A DNA stretch of 64,000 bases from a bacterium (GTDB lineage Bacteria; Actinomycetota; Acidimicrobiia; Spongiisociales; Spongiisociaceae), in the NCBI GenBank assembly GCA_028821575.1, contig JAPPFW010000042.1, forward strand, positions 23,117 through 87,116, given 5' to 3'. Below, piece after piece: positions 41,273 to 50,149 of the stretch (the stretch's first letter is position 1; every line of letters starts with the position of its first letter). The notes beneath the pieces were generated by a model. It was not told where the DNA came from and searched no databases. It saw only the letters and a program-made list of their open reading frames with translations. The position numbers were made by a program, and so were the translations under genes.

Positions 41273-42181
41273 TCACCTGATGTCCCGCATACGAGGGTCG
41301 AGAGCGTCTCTCAAGCCGTCTCCAAGGATGTTGAAGCCGATCACCCCCCAGCTGATTGCAAGACCGGGGAAGACCACCGTCCAGGACGCTACCGAGATGA
41401 ACGAACGGGACTCGCTCAGCATCCTGCCCCAACTCGGCTCCGGTGGCTGGGTACCGAGCCCAACGAAGCTGAGGCCGGCCTCGGCGATGAGCGTGTTCCC
41501 GAATCCGAGGGTCATGACCACCAGTACCGGGACGAAGCTGTTGGCAAGGACCTGGCGGACCATGATGGACACGGGACCGTCGCCGATGGCCCGGGCGGCG
41601 GTCACGTAGTCCTGTTCCCGCACTTCGAGGACCGCACTCCTCACCAGCCGGGCGTATCCGGGTACGCCCGGCAACGCGATGGCGAAGATCACGTTCCACA
41701 CCCCCGGACCCAGGAACGCCACGACCATGAGGGCCATCACCAGCCAGGGAATAGCCTGCAGGATGTCCACCAGCCTCATTATCAACTGATCGACCCTGCG
41801 TCCCACGAACCCGGCCACCAGGCCGAGGACGCCGCCGGCCACCATGGCCAGCAACACCGCGGCCAACGAGATGACCAGTGCCTTCCTCCCACCCCAGATC
41901 ACCCGGCTCAAGACGTCACGACCGAAGTCGTCCGTGCCGAAGGGGAACTCCCAACCGGGCGGCGCGAACTGCGGACCATGGTCGGGAATCACCGGATCGT
42001 ACGGCGCGATGATCGGCGCGAAGGCGGACACGATCACCATGCTCAGGACGAGGATGAGGCCGACCAGGGCCCGCCGGGTACTGAGAATCGTCGAGAGCAC
42101 CCGTCGGGCCCTCGCCCTGCGGGTGGTCCGGACGATCGACACCTCCTGCATGGCCACCTGCTCGGTCCCGGTCCCGGTCAC
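41273..42181 (-). CDS. Peptide ABC transporter permease, OppC/DppC type
   Basis: 302 residues from GTG 42181, which overlaps the stop of the OppB-type gene (GTGA); the frame is open further upstream but that part is not protein-like. N-terminal helix, then the extracellular loop with GTDDFGRDVLSRVIWGGR typical of DppC, further membrane segments, and the ATPase-docking EAA-like loop REQDYVTAARAIGDGP. Confidence 0.92.
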   Translation of the reverse strand: MTGTGTEQVAMQEVSIVRTTRRARARRVLSTILSTRRALVGLILVLSMVIVSAFAPIIAPYDPVIPDHGPQFAPPGWEFPFGTDDFGRDVLSRVIWGGRKALVISLAAVLLAMVAGGVLGLVAGFVGRRVDQLIMRLVDILQAIPWLVMALMVVAFLGPGVWNVIFAIALPGVPGYARLVRSAVLEVREQDYVTAARAIGDGPVSIMVRQVLANSFVPVLVVMTLGFGNTLIAEAGLSFVGLGTQPPEPSWGRMLSESRSFISVASWTVVFPGLAISWGVIGFNILGDGLRDALDPRMRDIR

Positions 42182-43134
42182 TCGAGCCGCACCTTGGGGT
42201 TGAGCAGCGGGTAGAGCAGATCGGTGATGAGGTTCACCACGGAGAAGGAGATCGCGAAGAAGAAGACCGCCGCCTGGATCACGATGTAGTCGCGCGACGA
42301 AACGGCTTCGAGGAACAACCGCCCCACGCCCGGTAGGGTGAATACCACCTCCACGAATATAAGGCCCGAGATCAGATCCGCTACATGGAGACCGATGAGG
42401 GTGACGGTGGGGATGAGGGCGTTTCGTAGCGCGTGGCGGGTCTTGACCACGCTGGACGGCAGCCCCTTGGCGCGGGCCACCAGGACGTAGGGCCTTCGCA
42501 GTTCCTCCAGCGTGCTGGACCGGAGCATGCGGCTGATGGAGGCCGAGCTGTACATGGCCACCGCCAGGGAAGGTAGGAACAGGCTGTGGGCGGTTCCCAG
42601 CGGGTCGCCGAGCGCGTCTATTCCCAGGCTGCCGATGATCGGAAACCAACCGAGCCAGAGCCCCCCCGTGAGCAGCAGCAACATGGCCAGGTAGAAGCTG
42701 GGAAGGGCAACGCCCACCAACGAGGCGATGGAGGCGACGCCGTCAAGCCACGTTCGATGGTTGAACGCGCCGGTCATGCCCAGCGTCATCCCGATCAACA
42801 CTGTGAACGCCAGTGACATGATGGCCAGCGGGACGGTCACCCCGAGGCCTCGCTTGAGGATATCGAAGGCGGGCTGGCCGGAGTAGAGCGAGTTACCCAG
42901 GTCACCTCTGACCGCGCCGTTCACGAACACCCAGTACTGCTCGACCAATGGCTTGTCCAGGCCGTGTTGACGCCGGAACTCCTCCGCCAGTTCGGGATGC
43001 TCCCGGGCCATCTCGCCGTACCTGATGAGGGCGGGGTCACCGCCGATGGCCCGGATCAGGAAGAAGACGAGCGTGGTCACCCCGACGGTGACCACGAGGG
43101 CCCAGGCGAGCCGACGGACTACGTAGGCACCCAC
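42178..43134 (-). CDS. Peptide ABC transporter permease, OppB/DppB type
   Basis: 318 residues, six membrane segments. DppB landmarks: the N-terminal VVRRLAWALVVTVGVTTLVFFLIRAIGGDP, HGLDKPLVEQYWVFVNGAVRGDLGNSLYSG, the docking loop RRPYVLVARAKGLPSSVVKTRHALRNALIP, and a LPGVGRLFLEAVSSRDYIVIQA ending. Forms the pore with the OppC-type protein. Confidence 0.93.
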   Translation of the reverse strand: MGAYVVRRLAWALVVTVGVTTLVFFLIRAIGGDPALIRYGEMAREHPELAEEFRRQHGLDKPLVEQYWVFVNGAVRGDLGNSLYSGQPAFDILKRGLGVTVPLAIMSLAFTVLIGMTLGMTGAFNHRTWLDGVASIASLVGVALPSFYLAMLLLLTGGLWLGWFPIIGSLGIDALGDPLGTAHSLFLPSLAVAMYSSASISRMLRSSTLEELRRPYVLVARAKGLPSSVVKTRHALRNALIPTVTLIGLHVADLISGLIFVEVVFTLPGVGRLFLEAVSSRDYIVIQAAVFFFAISFSVVNLITDLLYPLLNPKVRLE

Positions 43135-43234
43135 GGCTCACCCATGATCGGACTGCTCACTGAACATGACATCCCCGCCGCCCGACGACACGTTCGGTGG
43201 CCGCCGGGCGGTGGGCTAATGCAATGGACGCGCC

Positions 43235-45013
43235 TTATGCCTCTATCCAGGCCGTTTCCCAGCGCTGCTGCTGTTCGGGGAACATCGGGAAGCCCTTGAC
43301 CTTGTTGGACATGGCCACCGCGTACGGCGCCGCCACGATGGCGATGAACGTCGCACCCTCGTTGAGGTACTTGTTCCACGCCATCGAGTAGAGCCTCCCG
43401 CGCTCTTCGACGTCGGCGACCGCGCTTGCCTCCGAAATCCATGCCGAGATCTCGGGGTCGGTGTACCCGGTGACATCACCTTCGCCGATGAACCGCGAAC
43501 GCGGTCCGGGGTCCATGAAGCTGATGGAAGCGCTGTTGGCCATCTGCCAGTCCTGCTGTGACCAGCGGTTGGCCCAGAACCCCTCCTCCAGTGCCGCGAC
43601 CGTGGCGTTGATCCCGACCGCCTGCAGGTCGGCGGCCACCGACTCGGCGACCTTCTTGATGTGCGCCACGTCGTGGGCCGTCAGCTCGAGATCGAAACCG
43701 AGTACTCCCTCCGCTTCCAGGATCGCCCGCGCCCCTTCCGGGTCGTAGGGCGGTGGCGTGATGTTGAGCGGGACGTTGGACAGTGGCGGCACGTTCGTGT
43801 ACGCAGGCGCACCCAGACCGAACAACGCCCGCTCGTTGGCAGCGTCCCGGTTGATGGACATGGCAATCGCCCGCCGCACATTCGGGTTGTCGAGCGGGGG
43901 ATACCTCGGGCTGATCCGGAACCAGTCCACCCATGTAGAGGGGAGTACCTGGACGTTGAGTGAATCGTCGGCCTGTAGGGCGGGGATCTCCACCCGCGGA
44001 GGATTCCTGATCCAGTCGACCTCCCCGGCGCGCAGCGCCGCCAAGCGGCTGGTCTCGTCCGGGATGGGGATCATGCGGATCTCGTCCAGGATCGGCAGGT
44101 CCTCCTCCCAGTAGTTGGTGTTCTTCTCCAGGATCGTCACCACATCCGGGATGTGCTCCTTGAAGCGGAAGGGTCCCGAGCCCACCGGGTTGGTGTTCAT
44201 ATCGGCGATCGCCTCCTGCGGCATGATCGCGTTCACATGCACGAAGAACAGTTCTTCGAGGCGCGGGTGGGGCTGATGGAGCGTGATATGGATCGTGTGC
44301 GAGTCGGTGGCCTCTATCGTCTTGAAGAGGCTCTCGTCGGTCTCCGCATTCACGAAGGACGCGCGGTACGCCGAGCCGGTCTCCGGGTTCAACACGCGCA
44401 TCGTGCTGTAGACGACGTCGTCGGCGGTCATCTCCCGTCCGTTGTGGAAGTGGATCCCGCGCCGGACGTTAAAGGTCCACTCCATATAGTCGTCGCTGAA
44501 CTCCCAGCTCATCGCCTGCTCGGGAACGTGCCGGTAGGTGACCGGGTCGAGATCCGACAGCCCGCGGAAGATCTGCGACGGGGCCCACGCGTCGGTGAGG
44601 TTGAACTGCTTGTGGTAGTCGAAGTTCTGTATCGACCCGTCGATCCCCAGCCTGATGTTCTGCGGCGGTAGCTCAGGCTCAGGCGGCGGTGGAGGCGCGG
44701 TGGTACCGGGAGCAACCGTCACCGTGGTGGTCGAAGCCTCGGTGAGGGCCGTCGTGGTTTCGGCTGCCATCGCCGCGGTGGTCGTGGGCGCCGCGGTGGT
44801 CGGTGCCGCCGTCGTGGGCGCCGCCGTCGTGGGAGCTGCCGTTGCCGGGGCCGCGGTATCGGGAGCCGGAGCATCTTCCCCGCACGCCGCGGCCAGTGAA
44901 CCAGCCGCTACCAGCGAGCCTCCGTAGCCCATCCACTTCAGGAACGTCCGTCGATCTACAGGGGAGCCGCGCCCGTCATCCTCGGGTCGCGTCTCTTCGC
45001 TTCTACTGGTCAT
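43235..45013 (-). CDS. Peptide/nickel-type ABC transporter substrate-binding lipoprotein (SBP family 5), Tat signal
   Basis: 592 residues. Twin-arginine signal RRTFLKWMGYGGSLVAAGSL at ~21-40, ending in the lipobox LAAAC (Cys44), so it is exported folded and lipid-anchored. Residues ~45-117 are a low-complexity Ala/Pro/Thr linker built on repeats of APTTA, likely a flexible or glycosylated stalk. The family 5 domain follows (WEFSDDYMEWTFNVRRGIHFHNG, NPVGSGPFRF). It heads the transporter operon whose last gene is the D-aminoacylase, which suggests N-acyl or D-residue-containing ligands (inference). Confidence 0.92.
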   Translation of the reverse strand: MTSRSEETRPEDDGRGSPVDRRTFLKWMGYGGSLVAAGSLAAACGEDAPAPDTAAPATAAPTTAAPTTAAPTTAAPTTTAAMAAETTTALTEASTTTVTVAPGTTAPPPPPEPELPPQNIRLGIDGSIQNFDYHKQFNLTDAWAPSQIFRGLSDLDPVTYRHVPEQAMSWEFSDDYMEWTFNVRRGIHFHNGREMTADDVVYSTMRVLNPETGSAYRASFVNAETDESLFKTIEATDSHTIHITLHQPHPRLEELFFVHVNAIMPQEAIADMNTNPVGSGPFRFKEHIPDVVTILEKNTNYWEEDLPILDEIRMIPIPDETSRLAALRAGEVDWIRNPPRVEIPALQADDSLNVQVLPSTWVDWFRISPRYPPLDNPNVRRAIAMSINRDAANERALFGLGAPAYTNVPPLSNVPLNITPPPYDPEGARAILEAEGVLGFDLELTAHDVAHIKKVAESVAADLQAVGINATVAALEEGFWANRWSQQDWQMANSASISFMDPGPRSRFIGEGDVTGYTDPEISAWISEASAVADVEERGRLYSMAWNKYLNEGATFIAIVAAPYAVAMSNKVKGFPMFPEQQQRWETAWIEA

Positions 45014-45285
45014 GGATTCTCCTCCCGGGATTCCCCAATCGACCTACCCAACCGCGGCTGCTTCTCGGCGTGCCCGGGCCACGGGCGCAGGCCACTGGAG
45101 TAACGCTCGACGTGAGTCTCCTCGATACCTCCCTCAAACGGCCGGGCACTGCTCCATCGTGACTCTAGGAGGCGACAAAAAGGACCGTCAACCGATATTG
45201 GGGCATTTGTATCCCATGCGCTATTCGACCGATGGAACGGACGATCCCGGTAGGGTGAAAACCCGAGTGAGAGGGAGGGCGATCA

Positions 45286-46413
45286 GTGGGAAGCTTCAAC
45301 GACGATCCTTACCGGGAACTCCTTGGCCTGCGACCGTTTATAAACGCGTCGGGGAACTCCACCACCCTCGGCGGCAGCGTCATGCCCGGCGAGGTGGTCG
45401 AAGCGATGGCCGCCGCAGCCCGATCGTTCATCGACCTGAACGCTTTACACGAGAGGGCGGGCGAGAAGTTGGCCGAGATGATCGGCGTCGAAGCCGCCTT
45501 CATTTCGTGCGGTGCTTCCAGCGGCGTGGCGATGTGCGCCGCCGCCTGCATGACCGGAGGAGACCCGGAGAGGGTCGCCGGCCTTCCTCATACCGATGCG
45601 TTTCCTGATGAGTTCGTGATCAGCCTCATAGACCCCCACGTATTCGTCCATCAGGGCATCGAGTCGGTGGGCGGGAAACTGGTAAAGGTCGGTAGCCGGA
45701 CCGACGCCGGCAACGCCGACATGGTTGCTGCTATAGGGCCGCGCACCGCGGCCGTGGTGCTTTTCTACGGTCTGCAGTCGAAGCAGGACCTGGCCGAGTT
45801 GGCTTCCGCTGCTTCGGAGCGCGGCGTGCCGGTAATCGTCGACGCCGCCGCCCAACTCCCGCCCCGGTCCAACCTGACGTCGCTACTCGATCTGGGGGCA
45901 TCGTTGGTCGTCTTCAGCGGTGGCAAGGCGATCAGGGGTCCGCAGAGCACCGGCCTGGTTCTCGGGCGGGCCGACCTGGTGCAGGCGGTGAGGCTGAACG
46001 CCAACCCTTTCACGGCCATCGGCCGCGGCATGAAGGTGGGCAAGGAGGAGATCGTGGGCCTGCTGGCCGCGGTCGAACTCTTCCTCTCCACGGACGAGGA
46101 GGAGGAGTTGGCACGATGGCGGCAGGACCTGGAGGGCATCGCCGCCGTACTCAACGCGATCGACGGTATACACGCCGAGGTGGGCTCCAAGGGGCACGCG
46201 GCTGCGCCCGCCGCGGTCGCCCGCGGCTACGTCACGTTCGACCCCGACCGGACACCGGCGGCCGCATCGATCATCGACGAACTCCTGGCCGGGGAACCCT
46301 CCATCGCGTTGCGCGCCGACGGGGACGCCATAGTGATCGATCCGATGACGATGCTGCCGGGCGACGCCGAGGTGGTGGCCAGGCGGATGGCGGAAGTGGT
46401 GGTTGGTGGCTAG
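45286..46413 (+). CDS. SelA/DgaE-like PLP-dependent enzyme (aminotransferase fold)
   Basis: 375 residues, GTG start. The PLP-binding Lys is in VVFSGGKAIRGPQSTG (K214) and the pyridine-N-binding Asp in VIVDAAAQLPP (D186). These match the SelA-like group that includes D-glucosaminate-6-phosphate ammonia-lyase and uncharacterised catabolic lyases. It is not a genuine selenocysteine synthase on present evidence: no selB, selD or tRNA-Sec is seen nearby, and the length is short of SelA's ~460. It likely removes ammonia from an amino sugar or amino acid. It is divergent from the peptide-transport operon. Confidence 0.82.
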   Translation: MGSFNDDPYRELLGLRPFINASGNSTTLGGSVMPGEVVEAMAAAARSFIDLNALHERAGEKLAEMIGVEAAFISCGASSGVAMCAAACMTGGDPERVAGLPHTDAFPDEFVISLIDPHVFVHQGIESVGGKLVKVGSRTDAGNADMVAAIGPRTAAVVLFYGLQSKQDLAELASAASERGVPVIVDAAAQLPPRSNLTSLLDLGASLVVFSGGKAIRGPQSTGLVLGRADLVQAVRLNANPFTAIGRGMKVGKEEIVGLLAAVELFLSTDEEEELARWRQDLEGIAAVLNAIDGIHAEVGSKGHAAAPAAVARGYVTFDPDRTPAAASIIDELLAGEPSIALRADGDAIVIDPMTMLPGDAEVVARRMAEVVVGG

Positions 46414-46439
46414 TGGCGGTGGACGGCTGCCACAAACTG

Positions 46440-46454
46440 GTTTGCATCGCAAAC
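46440..46454. promoter_or_regulatory. Palindromic site 1, GTTTG-n5-CAAAC
   Basis: GTTTGcatcgCAAAC; with the flanking bases the arms extend to GTTTGC/GCAAAC. Matches the site at 46473-46487 in arms and spacer length, with centres 33 bp apart (about three helical turns). Lies ahead of the membrane protein/wHTH operon. Confidence 0.6.
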
Positions 46455-46472
46455 TCCATGGCCCTAGGATAG

Positions 46473-46487
46473 GTTTGCAGTACAAAC
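46473..46487. promoter_or_regulatory. Palindromic site 2, GTTTG-n5-CAAAC
   Basis: GTTTGcagtaCAAAC, extending to AGGTTTG/CAAACCT (46471-46489). 41 bp upstream of the start of the next gene, so it would overlap or adjoin the promoter. Likely an operator for the wHTH regulator encoded at 47161-47490 (inference). Confidence 0.6.
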
Positions 46488-46528
46488 CTTAGGGCTCGGT
46501 TTCGGCCGGCCCGCGACCATGGAGGTGA

Positions 46529-47164
46529 ATGATGGGGACCACTGGCCGGGAGGCAGCGGCGCTTACCCCTGAGGAAAGTTGGGGCACAATCCACGAGACG
46601 CTAGACCGGACGCGTAGCTCGATCTATCTGGCCGGAGCGTCGACGATCCTGATCCTCTGGGGGGTCATCGTCTCCCTCGGATACTTCTGGCAGTACGCGT
46701 ACCAGACAATGGCCAGTGACTTCTTCGCAGACCGGCCCTGGATTCCGCTGCCGATCTGGATCGCACTCGGTGTTGGAGGGATGGTGGGAAGCGGCATCAT
46801 CGGTCACCGCGCGACCAGCCGGATCGCCCCCGGAGTCGACCTTCGGAGAGCCGGAATCAAGGTGGGTCTCTTCTGGCTTGCGGTGATCACTGCGGCCTTT
46901 CTCATTCCGGGCGCGGCGGGATTGTGGAACGCGGAGCTCGCCTCCCGGATACCCCACGTCGTGGTCGGCATCCTGGGGCTCGGATACGTCCTGTTCGGCA
47001 TACTGTTCCGTCCCGCCCTGGCGATGGTGGGTCTGGGCATCGCCGCCTCCTTCTACCTTCCCAGCTACCTAGCCGGCGATGCGGCAGCGGCCTTCGCGGG
47101 AGCCGCGACGTTGCTGGTGGCGGGACTCGGCTGGGCGTGGATCCGCAGGAACGAGGTGGCATGA
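46529..47164 (+). CDS. Multi-spanning membrane protein of unknown function, paired with wHTH regulator
   Basis: 211 residues with about six hydrophobic segments (SIYLAGASTILILWGVIVSL; WIPLPIWIALGVGGMVGSGI; VGLFWLAVITAAFLIPGAAG; VVVGILGLGYVLFGILFRPA; LAMVGLGIAASFYLPSYL; AAAFAGAATLLVAGLGWAWI). GGAGG precedes tandem ATGs at 46529 and 46532. Family not recognised, but membrane proteins of this size followed by an HTH_34-type regulator are a recurrent bacterial pair. Stop overlaps the regulator's ATG. May act as a sensor or a regulated membrane modulator. Confidence 0.75.
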   Translation: MMGTTGREAAALTPEESWGTIHETLDRTRSSIYLAGASTILILWGVIVSLGYFWQYAYQTMASDFFADRPWIPLPIWIALGVGGMVGSGIIGHRATSRIAPGVDLRRAGIKVGLFWLAVITAAFLIPGAAGLWNAELASRIPHVVVGILGLGYVLFGILFRPALAMVGLGIAASFYLPSYLAGDAAAAFAGAATLLVAGLGWAWIRRNEVA

Positions 47165-47490
47165 CGCAGGATGCCACCGTCCTCGACGAGACCATCCACC
47201 AGTCCACCAGGCTCCGGATAATGTCCATGGTGATCTCCTGGCCCGAGACGGACCGGCTCGCCTACGGGTTCATCCAGAAGACGCTTGGCCTCACGGGCGG
47301 TAACCTGACCACCCATCTGCGGAAACTCGAGGACGCCGGCTACGTGACCATCGCCAAGGAGTTCCACAACTCCAAACCACGCACGTGGGTCAGGGCGACA
47401 CCCGAGGGCCGCCGCGCCTTCGCCGAATACCTCGCCAACCTCGACAGGGCACTGAACCACCGATGGTCGCGAACAGTGTCTCCGTCATGA
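47161..47490 (+). CDS. Winged-helix transcriptional regulator (HTH_34/MarR-like)
   Basis: 109 residues. HQSTRLRIMSMVISWPETDRLAYGFIQKTLGLTGGNLTTHLRKLEDAGYVTIAKEF is a clear winged helix with recognition helix GGNLTTHLRKLEDAG, and a wing then KPRTWVRATPEGRRAFAEYLANL. No ligand domain. Start ATG 47161 overlaps the previous stop. Its dimer is the best candidate to bind the two GTTTG-n5-CAAAC palindromes upstream of the operon. Confidence 0.9.
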   Translation: MTQDATVLDETIHQSTRLRIMSMVISWPETDRLAYGFIQKTLGLTGGNLTTHLRKLEDAGYVTIAKEFHNSKPRTWVRATPEGRRAFAEYLANLDRALNHRWSRTVSPS

Positions 47491-47666
47491 CCGACACCGG
47501 GGGCAGAAGCACTCTCCTTCACGCGACCCCCGAGGACGGGATGCCCGGCCGCCCATAGACATCCTGCATAAGTATCACAAAATATATAGATATGTCCGAT
47601 TTTCCCGACGGCCCTCCCCGTCCATCAATATCATTCCGGACGAAGCGCTACAAGGGAGGGTAAGCA

Positions 47667-48272
47667 ATGAGCGCTATCCAGGACGGTCTCAGATTCAAGA
47701 CAGCTTTCACGACAACGGCATGGGTGCTCATCCCGGTCGCCATCGCGATCAACATGATCGGAAGGTTCTTGGTGGTCAATGTCTTGAACCTGCCTCTGTT
47801 CGTCGACACAGCCGGCACGACCATGATCGCCTTCCTAGCGGGCCCGTGGGTTGCGGCAGTAGCCGGGATACTGACGAACCTCGTGTTCGGTCTCACGCTC
47901 GAGGCGACATCGATACCGTTCGGGATCGTGAACGCTGCTATCGGGATCGTGGCCGGTGTCATGGCGGCTCATGGATTCCTTCGCTCTACGGGAAAGGTGA
48001 TACTGCTAATTCTCGCCCTGACCGCTGTCACCATCCTCACGGCCATGCCCATCGTGGTTCTTGTGTTCCAAGGCGTTTCAGGGTCCGGCGTCGACGCGGT
48101 CACCGGCTTCTTCGTGGCTTCCGGGAGGAACATGGTCGAGTCGGTGCTCGGTCAGCAGTTGCTTACGACACCAGGCGACAAGGTGGTCACGGTGCTCCTG
48201 GCATTCGCCTTGATCAAGGGAGTTCCGGCGCGTTACCGACCCCCGTTCGGGCGAGAGGTCATACCGTTCTGA
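47667..48272 (+). CDS. ECF transporter S component (substrate-specific)
   Basis: 201 residues, about six membrane helices. LPLFVDTAGTTMIAFLAGPWVAAVAGILTNLVFGL is the typical ECF-S segment with a small-residue-rich helix that contacts the T component. Substrate not determined by motif. GGGAGGG ribosome site at 47654-47660. First gene of a run with EcfT, two EcfA, a uridine-phosphorylase-like enzyme and an amidohydrolase, so a nucleoside or a related base is a reasonable guess. The upstream 176 bp are AT-rich (AAAATATATAGATATG) and probably hold the promoter; no riboswitch fold was evident. Confidence 0.8.
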   Translation: MSAIQDGLRFKTAFTTTAWVLIPVAIAINMIGRFLVVNVLNLPLFVDTAGTTMIAFLAGPWVAAVAGILTNLVFGLTLEATSIPFGIVNAAIGIVAGVMAAHGFLRSTGKVILLILALTAVTILTAMPIVVLVFQGVSGSGVDAVTGFFVASGRNMVESVLGQQLLTTPGDKVVTVLLAFALIKGVPARYRPPFGREVIPF

Positions 48273-48457
48273 CCGGTTAGCGGTCGATCTCTGGAACCAC
48301 GGCGCGACATGCGCCGCCAACGGCATCCCTCGCAAGGCCCGCCGACGAAGGCGTCCCGGTGGCACGTCGAGGAGGCGGAACGAAGCGAGGGGTGCCGATC
48401 GTGCGGAGAGCAGGCCGAGTTGTCTTGCGGTTAGACAAGAAGTAGGACTCAAAGGTA

Positions 48458-49249
48458 GTGGAAGCCGAGACGGCTACCTGGTCGGCGGAGCGCATTGCAG
48501 AGTTGTACGAGGTCGGGAACACCTGGCTGCACAGGGTCCATCCCCTTACCAAGCTGGCCGCAGTGCTTCCGCTATCGGTGGCGGGGTTCGTCGGCGACAC
48601 CGTTCGAGTACCGGGCGCCCTCTTGATTGCGGCGGCCTTAACCCTGCTCTTGTCCCGTCTCGGAATCGTCGTCCTCAAGTCGCTCCGGCTCCTCGCCCCG
48701 ATGACCATCGCTTTGTTCGTGATTCATGGAGTGGTCCGCCCGTACGAGTCAGAGCCGATCGCAGCTTGGGGACCCATCTCGATCAACGCCGAGGGCTTGG
48801 CCCTCGCCGGAACGACCGCGGCGCGCCTGGCGGTCTTCGTCATCGCGGTGACCGCCGCGATGACGCCCGTCCACCCCAAGATCTTCGCCACCGCTCTCAT
48901 CCAGCGGGGCGTGTCGCACAAGCTGGTCTACGCCTACCTGGCAGGGGCTGAGTTGCCCCCGGAGATGAAGCTGCGGGCGACCCAGATCCTCGACGCTCAG
49001 CAGTCGCGCGGTTTTGACACGCGGGGAAGCCTGCCGCGGCGTTTCCGGACCCTCTTCGCGCTGCTCAAGCCGCTGCTGGTCAGTTCCCTGATCGGCGTCG
49101 AGATGAGGACCCTCGCACTGGAATCCCGTGGGTTCTCGCGACCGGGACGCCGAACCTCCGTCATTGAGGTCAAGGATCGGGGGAGACTGCTCCAGAGGTC
49201 GCTTCTCCTGGCTGCGATACCTCTGCTCGTCCTCGCAGTCATATGGTGA
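48458..49249 (+). CDS. ecfT: ECF transporter T component (transmembrane)
   Basis: 263 residues, GTG start. N-terminal helices (WLHRVHPLTKLAAVLPLSVAGF) and the two cytoplasmic coupling motifs of the ARG type: QILDAQQSRGFDTRG and LALESRGFSRPGRRT, which dock on EcfA1/A2. It overlaps ecfA1 by 7 bp. The 185 bp before it have no gene; a hairpin-like TCTTGCGGTTAGACAAGA (48421-48438) lies just upstream. Confidence 0.9.
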   Translation: MEAETATWSAERIAELYEVGNTWLHRVHPLTKLAAVLPLSVAGFVGDTVRVPGALLIAAALTLLLSRLGIVVLKSLRLLAPMTIALFVIHGVVRPYESEPIAAWGPISINAEGLALAGTTAARLAVFVIAVTAAMTPVHPKIFATALIQRGVSHKLVYAYLAGAELPPEMKLRATQILDAQQSRGFDTRGSLPRRFRTLFALLKPLLVSSLIGVEMRTLALESRGFSRPGRRTSVIEVKDRGRLLQRSLLLAAIPLLVLAVIW

Positions 49250-50145
49250 GCGACCCTACGCCGGCGGGTTCCACGAGCTCACGGACTGCGGCATTCGCCG
49301 CCTTCGAGGAGTTCAGCCTCACCTACGACACTGCTTGCACGCCGTCGCTGACCCGGCTGAGCCTGGATCTGTACGGCGATCAACTCACCCTTGTCACAGG
49401 GCCTTCGGGAAGCGGCAAGTCGACACTGGCGCGGGTTGTGGCCGGGTTCGTTCCCCAATTGCTGCGCGGGGAGATTGAGGGTTCGGCCCGGGTACTCGGT
49501 CACGATGTCGAGTCCGCCCCGCTACATGCGATCAGCCAGTCGATCGGCATCGTATTCGACAATCCGTTCGACCAACTGACCGCCGCCACGAGGACCGTTT
49601 TCGACGAGACGGCCTACGCCCTTGAGAACGAGGGTCTGCCACGAGCTGAGATCGTGTCGAGGGTTCGCGAGGCCTTGGACAGCGTCGGGCTGGCCGAAGT
49701 GGCAGGGAATCACCCCCGCCGCCTCTCAGGCGGTCAATCGCAGCGGCTGGCGATAGCGTGCGCCCTGGCCCAGAGGAAACCGATCCTGGTGCTCGACGAT
49801 CCCACCTCCCAACTCGACCCCACCGGAACGGCGGAAGTGGTCTCCATGGTCGCGAAGCTGCGAGAGGAGCACACGACAGTGGTGGTTGTAGCCCAGGACC
49901 TGCGCCATTGGCTCGGGATCGCCGATCGGCTGGTCATCCTGGACGAGGGTCGTCTGGCGGCGGACGGGAGTCCTGCTGCGCTTCTCGCCGAGCCGGGGCC
50001 GCTCGCCGCCAAGGTCATGATCCCGCGATACGTCGCTATCTGGGCCGAGTTGCGAAGCCGCGGGATCGGTTCGAGCGACACTGCGCCCCTCGGGACCGAT
50101 CAGTTGGTCGCCTCACTCCACGCCTCGGTCCGGAGCGGGGACTGA
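49243..50145 (+). CDS. ecfA1: ECF transporter ATPase A1
   Basis: 300 residues, GTG or ATG region start at 49243. Walker A VTGPSGSGKSTLA, Q-loop IVFDNPFDQLTA, signature LSGGQSQRLAIA, Walker B ILVLDDPTSQLDP. A Walker-B Asp-Asp occurs where most have Asp-Glu (VLDDPTS), so the catalytic Glu is replaced in this subunit; the partner ATPase keeps DE. The switch His is also replaced (VVAQDL). It is therefore probably the less active half of a heterodimer. It precedes ecfA2 by 4 bp. Confidence 0.9.
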   Translation: MVSDPTPAGSTSSRTAAFAAFEEFSLTYDTACTPSLTRLSLDLYGDQLTLVTGPSGSGKSTLARVVAGFVPQLLRGEIEGSARVLGHDVESAPLHAISQSIGIVFDNPFDQLTAATRTVFDETAYALENEGLPRAEIVSRVREALDSVGLAEVAGNHPRRLSGGQSQRLAIACALAQRKPILVLDDPTSQLDPTGTAEVVSMVAKLREEHTTVVVVAQDLRHWLGIADRLVILDEGRLAADGSPAALLAEPGPLAAKVMIPRYVAIWAELRSRGIGSSDTAPLGTDQLVASLHASVRSGD

Positions 50146-50149
50146 CACG

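Noticed and set aside
41273..42649. 458-residue version of the OppC-type permease
   Set aside because: Residues before GTG 42181 are not protein-like and overlap the OppB gene out of frame.
45286..46413. Genuine selenocysteine synthase (SelA)
   Set aside because: Shorter than SelA, catabolic context, and no selB, selD or tRNA-Sec nearby; a SelA-fold ammonia-lyase-like enzyme is more likely.
47491..47666. Riboswitch ahead of the ECF S-component gene
   Set aside because: ECF genes often have one, so I looked for conserved purine, TPP, cobalamin and FMN core bases; none was convincing.
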